From contig JACCZL010000147.1 of NCBI GenBank assembly GCA_013695975.1, forward strand, positions 1 through 6,424: DNA of 6,424 nt, in the 5' to 3' direction. Within the stretch, counting starts at the first letter, position 1. Every line of letters begins with the position of its first letter. This stretch comes from Chloroflexota bacterium. GTDB lineage: Bacteria; Chloroflexota; UBA6077; JACCZL01. Shown piece by piece: positions 1 to 5,849 of this stretch. Under the pieces are notes generated by a model, which saw nothing but the letters and a program-made list of their open reading frames with translations, did no database searches and was not told where the DNA came from. The position numbers and the translations under genes were made by a program.

Positions 1-93
1 CACCCGTACCGCGCGGTAGCTGATGTCCTCCAGGTTGCCTATTGGCAAGCCGACAACGTACAGCGTGCCGTGCTCTGAACCGGTGGCGCTCAT
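1..93 (-). CDS. rsmI: RsmI, 16S rRNA (cytidine-2'-O)-methyltransferase, N-terminal 31 residues only
   Basis: Only the first 31 codons are present; the gene runs off the left edge. The start of the protein reads MSATGSEHGTLYVVGLPIGN, followed by LEDISYRAVRV. This matches the conserved N-terminus of RsmI (TLYVVATPIGNLxDIxxRAxxVL), the tetrapyrrole-methylase-fold enzyme that 2'-O-methylates C1402 of 16S rRNA using S-adenosylmethionine. The ATG at 91-93 is chosen because family members begin a few residues before TLYVV. A GTG six codons upstream is also in frame but would add residues unusual for the family. No strong Shine-Dalgarno is visible before the ATG. One oddity is that the usual A-T before PIGN is G-L here. 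The gene lies 94 nt downstream of the transporter gene on the same strand, so it may be co-transcribed with it or have its own weak promoter in the gap. The family call is secure; activity cannot be judged from so short a piece. Confidence 0.88.
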   Translation of the reverse strand, partial: MSATGSEHGTLYVVGLPIGNLEDISYRAVRV

Positions 94-187
94 GCCAGGG
101 AACTCTACCACGCCACCACGTATGACGTGACTGGATGACTACCCAAGACAGGGCAATCGCATCACCTTTTGTCGGGGGCTGGCGCCG

Positions 188-721
188 CTAGCCCGCGCTG
201 GTCCCGCTCGTCCGCGGCGCCAGGTCGCGCCAGCCACCGAGCCCGAGCCACCAGATGGCCCCGCCGACGAACTTGACCGCCGCGAAGTACACCACCAGGT
301 CCCAGTCGACGACTCCGAAGGCGACGGTCGGGAACACGAAGCTGTCCACGACGGCACCGACGGCGTTCGAGCCGTTGATTCGCAACCAGCGGCGCGGGAG
401 GAGTCCGAAGACCAGGGCGTCGACCGTCGCCGTCGAGGCGAAGGCCACCGCCGACGCGACGGCGACCCGCACGACGCCCTCGAAGACCAGCCCGAAGAGG
501 GCCGAGATGGCGCTCCCGGCCAGGATCAGCGCCCCCATCTTCCAGACCAGCCCGCGTCGGCCCCATGCCTCGTGCAGGCGGTCGCGCGCCGTCAGGTCGA
601 GTCCGATCAGCAGCATCGAGTTCCACGGCTCAACCGCCATCCCCCAGACCCCGAACGTGACGTTCGCCAAGACGACGGCGCCCAGGTACATGGCGACCAG
701 CCCGTTTGTCCCGATGGTCAT
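188..721 (-). CDS. VUT family (putative queuosine-precursor / vitamin uptake) membrane transporter
   Basis: A 177-residue hydrophobic protein with about five or six likely membrane segments (roughly residues 6-22, 34-44, 62-82, 86-108, 117-136 and 141-160). Two stretches recall the VUT/YhhQ family: a charged loop LTARDRLHEAWGRRG (43-57), corresponding to the family's LRDxxxExxGRR, and a later block with AFASTATVDALVFGLL (93-108) then SNAVGAVVDS (118-127), like the family's AFxxxExxDxxVY ... SNxxGxxVDS. Characterised relatives (YhhQ) import queuosine precursors such as preQ0/preQ1, used in tRNA modification; substrate here is unproven. The ATG at 721 is preceded by GAGGTG (730-735) at 8-nt spacing, which fixes this start over longer in-frame extensions. 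The TAG stop lies inside a small GC-rich hairpin (176-194). No queuosine biosynthesis gene is in the window. It diverges from the amidohydrolase relic. Family call fairly sure, substrate uncertain. Confidence 0.78.
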   Translation of the reverse strand: MTIGTNGLVAMYLGAVVLANVTFGVWGMAVEPWNSMLLIGLDLTARDRLHEAWGRRGLVWKMGALILAGSAISALFGLVFEGVVRVAVASAVAFASTATVDALVFGLLPRRWLRINGSNAVGAVVDSFVFPTVAFGVVDWDLVVYFAAVKFVGGAIWWLGLGGWRDLAPRTSGTSAG

Positions 722-757
722 GTGATGCTCACCTCGTCGATCCTGATGGTGCTCATC
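722..757 (-). promoter_or_regulatory. Possible ribosome-binding-site hairpin in the VUT transporter leader
   Basis: On the minus strand the ten bases GATGAGCACC (757-748) and GGTGAGCATC (733-724) can pair at eight of ten positions, with two adjacent A.G mismatches in the middle and a 14-nt loop. The downstream arm covers most of the GAGGTG Shine-Dalgarno of the transporter gene. A 12-codon reading frame (MSTIRIDEVSIT) starts inside the upstream arm at 756 and stops at 718, overlapping the transporter ATG as ATGA. Both features could couple or gate translation. The repeat is short and imperfect, so chance is a real alternative. Confidence 0.3.
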
Positions 758-826
758 CGGCCGCGCGTAGCGATAGTGCCCGGCCCATGTGCCGCCGTGG
801 CGAGCATGCGTGGTACGGTCACGATG

Positions 827-832
827 ATTGTA
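827..832 (-). promoter_or_regulatory. Candidate -10 box (TACAAT) for the VUT transporter gene
   Basis: The minus strand reads TACAAT at 832-827, a five-of-six match to the sigma-70 -10 consensus in an otherwise GC-rich region. It would place the start of transcription near 820 and give a leader of about 100 nt. No good -35 hexamer sits 16-18 nt upstream, so the call is weak. Confidence 0.25.
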
Positions 833-864
833 GGGAGGCTGGGTCCAACGCCACAGGTGCGCCG

Positions 865-1378
865 GTCGACATCGGCACGCTGGTGCGCGCGATGCCGGAC
901 CGGTTCCTCGGATTGGGCTCGGTCCCGCCTCTGGAACCTGATCCAGAACCCGCTCGACACGACGATCGCCGGAGCCAGCCTGATCTTCGGTGGCGTCCTG
1001 GAGCGACATCTCGGCTTGACGATCTGCCTGGCCCACGGCGGCGGCTTTCTGCCCTACAATCTGGGCAGGCTCACTCGTGGTCGCCTGGTGCGGTCGGAGA
1101 CTGGGGTGGCGATGGCTGGATTCGTCGAGGAACCGTTCGGTCGACTCTACTTCGATACGATCACCCACGCCTCGAGCGCGTTGCGGCTCCTGGTCGAGGA
1201 AGCGACGGCCGAGCACGTCCTGCTAGGGACTGACTTCCCGTTCGACATGGCCGACCCTCGGCCACTCGAGACGGTGCGCCAGGCCGATCTCTCCGACCAG
1301 GCCAGGGCGCTCATCGTGCGCGGCAACGCCGAGTGCTTGCTGAAGATCGTCCCCGCTGGCGAGCGCGGTGGCGGATAG
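865..1378 (+). pseudogene. Decayed amidohydrolase-2 (ACMSD / aromatic decarboxylase-like), N-terminally truncated with internal deletion and frameshift
   Basis: Two pieces of one family are seen in different frames. The first (865 to about 939) reads VDIGTLVRAMPDRFLGLGSV, which matches the middle of amidohydrolase-2 proteins (VRxxPDRFxGLxxVP). The second (about 941-1378, shifted by +1) reads NPLDTTIAGASLIFGGVLER, then LAHGGGFLPYNLGR and LLGTDFPFDM, the C-terminal half. Of the metal-site residues, the strand-6 His (codon 1034-1036) and strand-8 Asp (codon 1232-1234) survive. The N-terminal HxH and the strand-5 His-Pro region are missing, because roughly 80-90 family residues are absent at the junction and nothing recognisable precedes 865. 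Intact relatives decarboxylate or hydrolyse aromatic and related carboxylates (2-amino-3-carboxymuconate semialdehyde, gamma-resorcylate, hydroxybenzoate types). A single base-calling error cannot explain both losses, so this is a relic. Its TAG stop lies 22 nt before pepE on the same strand, suggesting a former operon member. Confidence 0.75.
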
Positions 1379-1400
1379 CGCCGGCGGAGTCAGCACGACC

Positions 1401-2129
1401 ATGAACCTCCTCCTGCTGAGTAGCTCGCGAGTCGCCGGCGGCGGCTATCTGGAGCATGCGCGGGAGGCGATCGGGGACCTGCTCGGCGCCTGCCGAACCG
1501 TCCACTTCGCGCCCTACGCCCTCGCAAGCCACGACGCCTACACCGAACAGGTCCGAGCGGGCCTTGCTCCGTTCGGCGTCTCGGTCGTCGGTCTGCACCA
1601 GCTCGACGAGCCCCGCGCGGCCATCGAGGACGCCGATGTCCTGTTCGTCGGTGGTGGCAACAGCTTCCGTCTCCTCAAGAGCTTGCAGCGGCTCGGGCTG
1701 CTCGAGCCGGTCCGCCGCCGGGTCGAGGCGGGGGCGCTCCGCTACCTGGGCTCGAGCGCGGGAACCAACATGGCCTGCCCGACGCTCCGGACGACCAACG
1801 ACATGCCGATCGTCCAGCCGGATTCCTTTGCGAGCCTTGGGCTGATCCCCTTCCAGATCAACCCCCACTACTTTGACCCCGGGCCCGGCTCGACCCACAT
1901 GGGCGAGACACGCGAGCAGCGGATCGCCGAATTTCTCGAGGAGAATGACGTCCCGGTCCTCGGCCTGCGCGAAGGGGCCTGGCTTCGACGGCGCGAGCGC
2001 CAGCTTTACCTCGACGGGCGCGCCGGCGCCCGGCTCTTCCGGCGCGGCGCCGCGCCAGAGGCGCTTCAACCCGGCGCGGACCTGTCATGGCTCCTTGACG
2101 TTCCTGCCCGCTTCGACCACCCCGCCTGA
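1401..2129 (+). CDS. pepE: Peptidase E, alpha-aspartyl dipeptidase (family S51)
   Basis: A 242-residue cytoplasmic serine peptidase, slightly longer than E. coli PepE (229), which hydrolyses dipeptides with N-terminal aspartate. It aligns along its length with PepE: MNLLLLSSSR at the start, AxxxDxYTxxVRAGLAPFGVSVVGLH, DVLFVGGGNSFRLLK (79-93), then the nucleophile elbow GSSAGTN with Ser119, CPTLRTTNDMPIV, FQINPHYF with His156, GETREQRI, and REGAW with Glu191. These match the E. coli triad Ser120/His157/Glu192 with an offset of one. The ATG at 1401 is chosen because the family starts at this motif. A GTG at 1368 would add 11 residues and overlap the relic stop. GGAG (1386-1389) lies 11 nt upstream, a rather long spacing. 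The last 15-20 residues are a short tail not seen in E. coli. The gene precedes the aromatic pair by 96 nt, an unusual neighbourhood for PepE. S51 also includes cyanophycinases, but the motifs and size favour PepE. Confidence 0.93.
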   Translation: MNLLLLSSSRVAGGGYLEHAREAIGDLLGACRTVHFAPYALASHDAYTEQVRAGLAPFGVSVVGLHQLDEPRAAIEDADVLFVGGGNSFRLLKSLQRLGLLEPVRRRVEAGALRYLGSSAGTNMACPTLRTTNDMPIVQPDSFASLGLIPFQINPHYFDPGPGSTHMGETREQRIAEFLEENDVPVLGLREGAWLRRRERQLYLDGRAGARLFRRGAAPEALQPGADLSWLLDVPARFDHPA

Positions 2130-2210
2130 TCCGCGAGTGGCGGGGAGCCGGGCAGACATGGGACCATCCAATTGAAGACCCTGGGTGATCCGGGGACGCC
2201 ACAGCCGCGG

Positions 2211-2228
2211 GGAGGGCAGTGAGCCGTG
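2211..2228 (+). promoter_or_regulatory. Ribosome binding site deciding the GTG start of the salicylyl-CoA 5-hydroxylase gene
   Basis: GGAGGG (2211-2216) lies 9 nt before the GTG at 2226-2228. The reading frame from this GTG begins MRIGVVGGGPAG, the expected first beta-strand and dinucleotide-binding loop of the family, so the GTG is the natural start. The 96-nt gap after pepE (2130-2225) holds no clear promoter or terminator. Confidence 0.7.
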
Positions 2229-3380
2229 CGGATCGGGGTCGTGGGCGGTGGACCGGCCGGGCTGTACTTCGCCCTGCTCATGAAGAAGCGGAATCCGTCC
2301 CACGCGATCCGGGTGGTGGAGCAAAACCCGGCCGGCGCCACCTACGGTTGGGGGGTGGTGTTCTCGGATCGGGCGCTGTCCTTCCTCGAGGATGCCGATC
2401 GCGCGTCCCACGCCGACGTCGAGCGACGTCTGGAGACCTGGGAGGACCAGGCGATCGTCCATCGAGGGGAAGCGGTCCGGATCGACGGGATCGGGTTCTC
2501 GGGGATCGCGCGGCTCGAGCTGCTGGGCATCCTCCAGGAGCATTGCCGGCGCGCCGGTGTCGAGCTCCGCTTCGAGCAGCGGGCCGTCGATCTGGCCGCC
2601 CTCGCCGATTGCGACCTGATCGTCGGCGCCGACGGTGCCAACAGCGTCGTCCGTCAGGTCTACCAGGAGCATTTCCGGCCGGCGGTAGAAGTCTTGACCA
2701 ACAAGTACGTCTGGTACGGGACCAGTCGATTGTTCGACTGCCTGACGCTGACCTTCCGCCAGAATGCCGACGGCGCCTTCGTCGCACACCACTACCGCTA
2801 CAGCGAGGACCGCGGCACGTTCATCGTCGAGTGTGACCTCGCGACCTGGGAGCGAGCGGGGCTCGCCGCGATGTCCGAGGACGAGAGCCGCCGCTACTGC
2901 GAAGGGGTCTTCAAGGATGATCTCGACGGGCATCCACTATTGACCAACCGATCGCTGTGGCTCAACTTCCGCGCGGTGACCAGCCGAGCCTGGCGCTACC
3001 GGAACGTGGTCCTGATCGGGGATGCCCTGCGGACGGTCCACTTCTCGGTCGGCTCGGGGACGCGGATGGCGCTCCAGGACGCGATCGCCCTGGCCGACGC
3101 CTTCGAGGGTCAGCCGGACGTCGAGGCAGGGCTGCGCCGATTCGAGGAAACCCGCCGACCGGCGGTCGAGGAGTTCCTCCGAGTCGCCGCTGAGAGCTTC
3201 CGCTGGTACGAGCGCTTCCGCGACAAGCTCCACCTCGACCCGCTCCCGTTTGCCTACGATTACCTGCTGCGCGGCGGGCGGATCAGCCACGACCGCCTGA
3301 AGGCGCGCTCCCCCCGGTTCGGCGCCGCCTACGAGGAGTATCGGGCGGCCCGGCGAGAGTCGCCGCTCACCCGGGCCTAG
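2226..3380 (+). CDS. sdgC: FAD-dependent monooxygenase, salicylyl-CoA 5-hydroxylase type (SdgC-like)
   Basis: A 384-residue flavoprotein hydroxylase. The N-terminal FAD-binding loop is GGGPAG (7-12); YGWGVVFSD (40-48) is a signature of the salicylyl-CoA / 2-aminobenzoyl-CoA monooxygenase branch. LIVGADGANSVVR (131-143) is the DG motif, and VVLIGDALRTVHFSVGSGT (261-279) the second FAD/ribityl motif. The C-terminal DPLPFAYDYLLRGGRIS (338-354) is also branch-typical. In the Streptomyces Sdg pathway SdgC hydroxylates salicylyl-CoA at C5 using NAD(P)H and O2, giving gentisyl-CoA. The related 2-aminobenzoyl-CoA monooxygenase/reductase has an extra C-terminal Old-Yellow-Enzyme-like domain that is absent here, so simple hydroxylation is favoured. 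The usual Ala-His or Ala-Lys after GDA is Leu-Arg (268-269). It sits 24 nt upstream of the aryl-AMP ligase gene, very likely in one operon. 2-Aminobenzoyl-CoA or another aryl-CoA remains possible as substrate. Confidence 0.85.
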   Translation: MRIGVVGGGPAGLYFALLMKKRNPSHAIRVVEQNPAGATYGWGVVFSDRALSFLEDADRASHADVERRLETWEDQAIVHRGEAVRIDGIGFSGIARLELLGILQEHCRRAGVELRFEQRAVDLAALADCDLIVGADGANSVVRQVYQEHFRPAVEVLTNKYVWYGTSRLFDCLTLTFRQNADGAFVAHHYRYSEDRGTFIVECDLATWERAGLAAMSEDESRRYCEGVFKDDLDGHPLLTNRSLWLNFRAVTSRAWRYRNVVLIGDALRTVHFSVGSGTRMALQDAIALADAFEGQPDVEAGLRRFEETRRPAVEEFLRVAAESFRWYERFRDKLHLDPLPFAYDYLLRGGRISHDRLKARSPRFGAAYEEYRAARRESPLTRA

Positions 3381-3404
3381 GACTCGGAAGAGGAGGGCTA
3401 CCAG

Positions 3405-5114
3405 ATGTTGGAAGGCTGCACGCCCTGGCCGGCCGAGTTTGCCGAGCGGTATCGCCGGCACGGCTACTGGCGCGACCAAACGCTCGGCGACCTGGTGGAC
3501 ATTTGGGCGAACGCCTACGGCGACCGCGTCGCGTTGATCAGCGCAACCCAGCGGGTCACCTACGTCGAGCTTCGACGGCGGATCGACCGACTGGCGCTGC
3601 ACCTGCTCCGGCTCGGCCTGCGCCCCACCGACCGCATGGTCATCCAGTTGGCCAACGTCCCGGAGTTCATCTACCTCTACTACGCCTGCGCCAGAGTCGG
3701 CGTGCTACCGGTGATGACCCTGCCGCCGCACCGCTTCGCGGAGATCAGCTATCTGGTCAACTTCTCCGGCGCCGTGGCCTATGCCGCGCCCGCCCAAATT
3801 AAGGGCTTCGACTATCGGCAGCTCGCCCGCGAGCTGCGGCAGGTCGTGCCCGGCCTCACACACGTCCTGATCGCCGGCGAGGCCGCCCGGGGGATGGTCT
3901 CCTTCGACGAGCTACTCGCCGACCCGATCGAGGAACGCGAGCCGCCCGAGCGGCTCGTCGCGGCGCGGCCCGACCCGTCCGACGTGGCGCTGTTCCTGCT
4001 CTCGGGTGGCACCACCGGGCTGCCCAAGCTGATCCCGCGGACCCACAACGACTACGAGTACAACTCGCGGGCCAGCGGGGCCGTGTCCGGCATCGGACCG
4101 GACACGGTATACCTGGTCGTCCTGTCGATTGCCCACAACTTCCCGCTCGCTTCGCCCGGCCTGCAATCTGTCCTCCAGGCGGGCGGCCGGGTCGTGCTGT
4201 GCGACAGCACCGACCTCGCCGACCAGTTCGCCCTGATCGAGCGCGAGGGGGTCACGCACGTGGCGCTGGTGCCGGCCCTGGCGATCCGCTGGATGGAGGC
4301 GTCGACCGGCGACCGGGTCGAGGCATCCCGCCGCCACGATCTTTCGAGCCTGCGGGTGCTGCAGGTCGGCGGCGCCAGGCTCAATCCCGAGCCGGCCGCT
4401 CGAGTCAGGCCGACGCTCGGCTGCCAGCTCCAGCAGGTGTTCGGGATGGCCGAGGGTCTCCTGAACTACACCCGGCTGGACGACTCGGAGGAGGAGATCG
4501 TCCAGACGCAAGGTCGCCCCTGCTCCCCGGGCGACGAGTTTCGGATCGTGGACGAGGCGGACCGCGACGTGCCGCCGGGCGAGCTGGGCAGCCTGCTCAC
4601 GCGCGGTCCCTACACCATCCGCGGCTACTACAACGTCCCCGAGCACAACCGCCGCGCATTCACCGCCGACGGCTTCTATCGGACGGGCGACGTGGTGCGC
4701 CTGAGCCCACGCGGCAACCTGATCGTCGAGGGGCGCGAGAAGGACCTGATCAACCGCGGTGGCGAGAAGATCTCGGCCGAAGAGATCGAGAACCTGATTC
4801 TCGGCCACCCCGGTGTGTCCAACGCCGCGGTCGTGGCGATGCCCGACCCGCTGCTCGGCGAGCGCACCTGCGCCTACGTCGTCCCCAAACCAGACGCGAC
4901 CCTCGACCTCGCGGGATTGCTCCGTTTTCTGGAGGCGAAGCAGATCGCCAGGTTCAAGCTGCCGGAGCGGCTGGAGGTGGTGGACAGCTTGCCGCTCACG
5001 ACCGTCGGCAAGGTTTCCAAGAAGGACCTGCGCGAGGATATCGCACGCAAGCTCGCGGCCGAGACCCGCCTCGCCGCCGGCCCGAACCTCCAACCGGGTG
5101 CGGACCCCCCCTGA
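3405..5114 (+). CDS. sdgA: Aryl-AMP ligase, salicylate/2,3-dihydroxybenzoate type (SdgA-, EntE/DhbE-like)
   Basis: A 569-residue adenylate-forming enzyme, slightly longer than EntE/DhbE (about 540), that should convert a 2-hydroxybenzoate plus ATP to the aroyl-adenylate. Motifs in order: WPAEFAERYRRHGYW (8-22), an EntE-family N-terminus; A3 P-loop LSGGTTGLPK (199-208); PRTHNDYEYN; the substrate-site AHNFPLASPG (243-252); LQVGGARL; QQVFGMAEGLLNYTRLDD (343-360, one residue from EntE); YRTGD (425-429); hinge GREKD (443-447) with NRGGEKISAEEIE; and catalytic Lys536 in TTVGKVSKK. AGGAGG (3391-3396) at 8-nt spacing supports the ATG. No carrier-protein or siderophore gene is nearby, while the upstream gene is an aryl-CoA hydroxylase. 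Catabolic activation of salicylate, as with SdgA of Streptomyces, is therefore more likely than siderophore synthesis. Whether CoA is loaded by this enzyme or by a separate SdgB-like protein cannot be seen here. The last 20 or so residues are a low-complexity tail. Confidence 0.87.
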   Translation: MLEGCTPWPAEFAERYRRHGYWRDQTLGDLVDIWANAYGDRVALISATQRVTYVELRRRIDRLALHLLRLGLRPTDRMVIQLANVPEFIYLYYACARVGVLPVMTLPPHRFAEISYLVNFSGAVAYAAPAQIKGFDYRQLARELRQVVPGLTHVLIAGEAARGMVSFDELLADPIEEREPPERLVAARPDPSDVALFLLSGGTTGLPKLIPRTHNDYEYNSRASGAVSGIGPDTVYLVVLSIAHNFPLASPGLQSVLQAGGRVVLCDSTDLADQFALIEREGVTHVALVPALAIRWMEASTGDRVEASRRHDLSSLRVLQVGGARLNPEPAARVRPTLGCQLQQVFGMAEGLLNYTRLDDSEEEIVQTQGRPCSPGDEFRIVDEADRDVPPGELGSLLTRGPYTIRGYYNVPEHNRRAFTADGFYRTGDVVRLSPRGNLIVEGREKDLINRGGEKISAEEIENLILGHPGVSNAAVVAMPDPLLGERTCAYVVPKPDATLDLAGLLRFLEAKQIARFKLPERLEVVDSLPLTTVGKVSKKDLREDIARKLAAETRLAAGPNLQPGADPP

Positions 5115-5154
5115 CTCCTCGACCTGCCGCCCCGCTCCGACGGGCCGCCCTGTC

Positions 5155-5847
5155 TCAAAGGAGCTCGGCCAGGGTCCGGGCCAGGACTGTGCGGGGCAGG
5201 ACGACGGGCACCCCGGCGATGGCGGCGGCCCGGGCCTTCATCGCGCCGGTGAACCCGATGCAATCCAGGACGACCAGCTCGGCCCCCCAAGCCTTGAGCC
5301 GCTCGACCGCCCGTTCCATGCCCGTGACGTCCTCGTAGGGCGAGCCGGCCACCACGCAGACATCGCCGTCTCCCGCCGCGCCCTTCCACCGGAGCGTCCC
5401 CTGGTCGATCTGGTCCGGCGCCGGAACGACCGCGCCGACACGCTTGCCACGGGCGACGGCGGCGACGAAGTGGTGCAGGACTACTTGTGGCTCGAGCAGC
5501 AGGCGCGGGCTCCGGAAGGGCGGGAACTCGCCGGTGCAGAGCAGCGCGATGGCCTCCATCCCTTCCGCCACCAGCCGATCGATCTGGTCCTGCATCCGCG
5601 GCAGGATCCGCTGTTCGTCCACCTGGACCGACGTCCCATCCCGCAGCCGGGTGACGAGCACGTAGTCGCCGTCGCGCGGCGCCAGTCGGGCTACCTCGTC
5701 GCGCGACAGCTCGTCCAGCGCCCCACCCTCGACGACCTCGACGTCCGACCCCAGGATCTCGCGCATCTCCGGAACGACGTCCTCCCGTGGGGACTGCCCG
5801 ATCGTGATGGCGCCAATTTTCCGCTTCGAGCCCATGTCCCTGCTCAT
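5155..5847 (-). CDS. AroM family protein, Asp/Glu racemase-like fold suspected
   Basis: A 230-residue cytoplasmic protein, close to E. coli AroM (225). Family landmarks are the N-terminal IGAITIGQSPREDVVPEM (11-28), GALDELSRDEV (42-52), LVTRLRDG, LLCTGEF (102-108), LLLEP, VGAVVPAPDQI, AGSPY and VVLDCIGF (192-199), ending in LARTLAELL. AroM has no established biochemical function; in E. coli it is named only for its place beside aroL. The spacing and context of Cys104 and Cys196 recall the two catalytic cysteines of the Asp/Glu/hydantoin racemase superfamily. As I recall it, E. coli AroM keeps only the second. The ATG at 5847 lies 2 nt after the DUF1177 stop; a second ATG at 5835, with AGG just upstream, is an alternative start. 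Translation is probably coupled to the upstream gene. It converges on the ligase gene with a 40-nt gap. The family name is sure, the function is not. Confidence 0.87.
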   Translation of the reverse strand: MSRDMGSKRKIGAITIGQSPREDVVPEMREILGSDVEVVEGGALDELSRDEVARLAPRDGDYVLVTRLRDGTSVQVDEQRILPRMQDQIDRLVAEGMEAIALLCTGEFPPFRSPRLLLEPQVVLHHFVAAVARGKRVGAVVPAPDQIDQGTLRWKGAAGDGDVCVVAGSPYEDVTGMERAVERLKAWGAELVVLDCIGFTGAMKARAAAIAGVPVVLPRTVLARTLAELL

Positions 5848-5849
5848 TG

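Noticed and set aside
117..129. CACGT-ATG-ACGTG inverted repeat upstream of rsmI as an operator
   Set aside because: It is a single 5-bp half-site pair with no second copy and no promoter placed against it; expected by chance.
176..194. GC-rich 7-bp hairpin at the end of the transporter gene, tested as a rho-independent terminator
   Set aside because: The stem is good for its size, but no T tract follows on the minus strand (the sequence continues CCGACAAAAGG) and the hairpin includes the stop codon. Chance pairing in GC-rich DNA is likely.
722..1216. Possible N-terminal extension of the VUT transporter frame on the minus strand
   Set aside because: The extension is polar, unlike any transporter, lies opposite the amidohydrolase relic, and the ATG at 721 has a proper Shine-Dalgarno and the expected hydrophobic start.
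2172..2177. TTGAAG as a -35 box for a separate promoter of the hydroxylase gene
   Set aside because: No acceptable -10 hexamer occurs 16-18 nt downstream (the sequence there is GACGCC).
2085..2933. A 282-codon open frame on the minus strand opposite the hydroxylase and the pepE end
   Set aside because: It is an antisense shadow: no family resemblance, and it crosses the junction between two well-supported genes.
3912..5093. A 393-codon open frame on the minus strand opposite the aryl-AMP ligase gene
   Set aside because: It has no recognisable domain, is rich in Arg, Gly, Asp and Leu as expected from the antisense of GC-rich codons, and lies wholly over a gene with clear family motifs.
3405..5114. 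Siderophore biosynthesis (entE/dhbE) as the role of the ligase
   Set aside because: No isochorismatase, isochorismate synthase, carrier protein or NRPS gene is present, and the immediate partner is an aryl-CoA hydroxylase. It is kept only as a lesser alternative.
5115..5154. Bidirectional terminator in the 40-nt gap between the convergent ligase and AroM genes
   Set aside because: Only a three-base-pair stem with a bulge (GACGGG..CCCTGTC) can be drawn and there is no T tract; termination may be Rho-dependent or lie within coding sequence.
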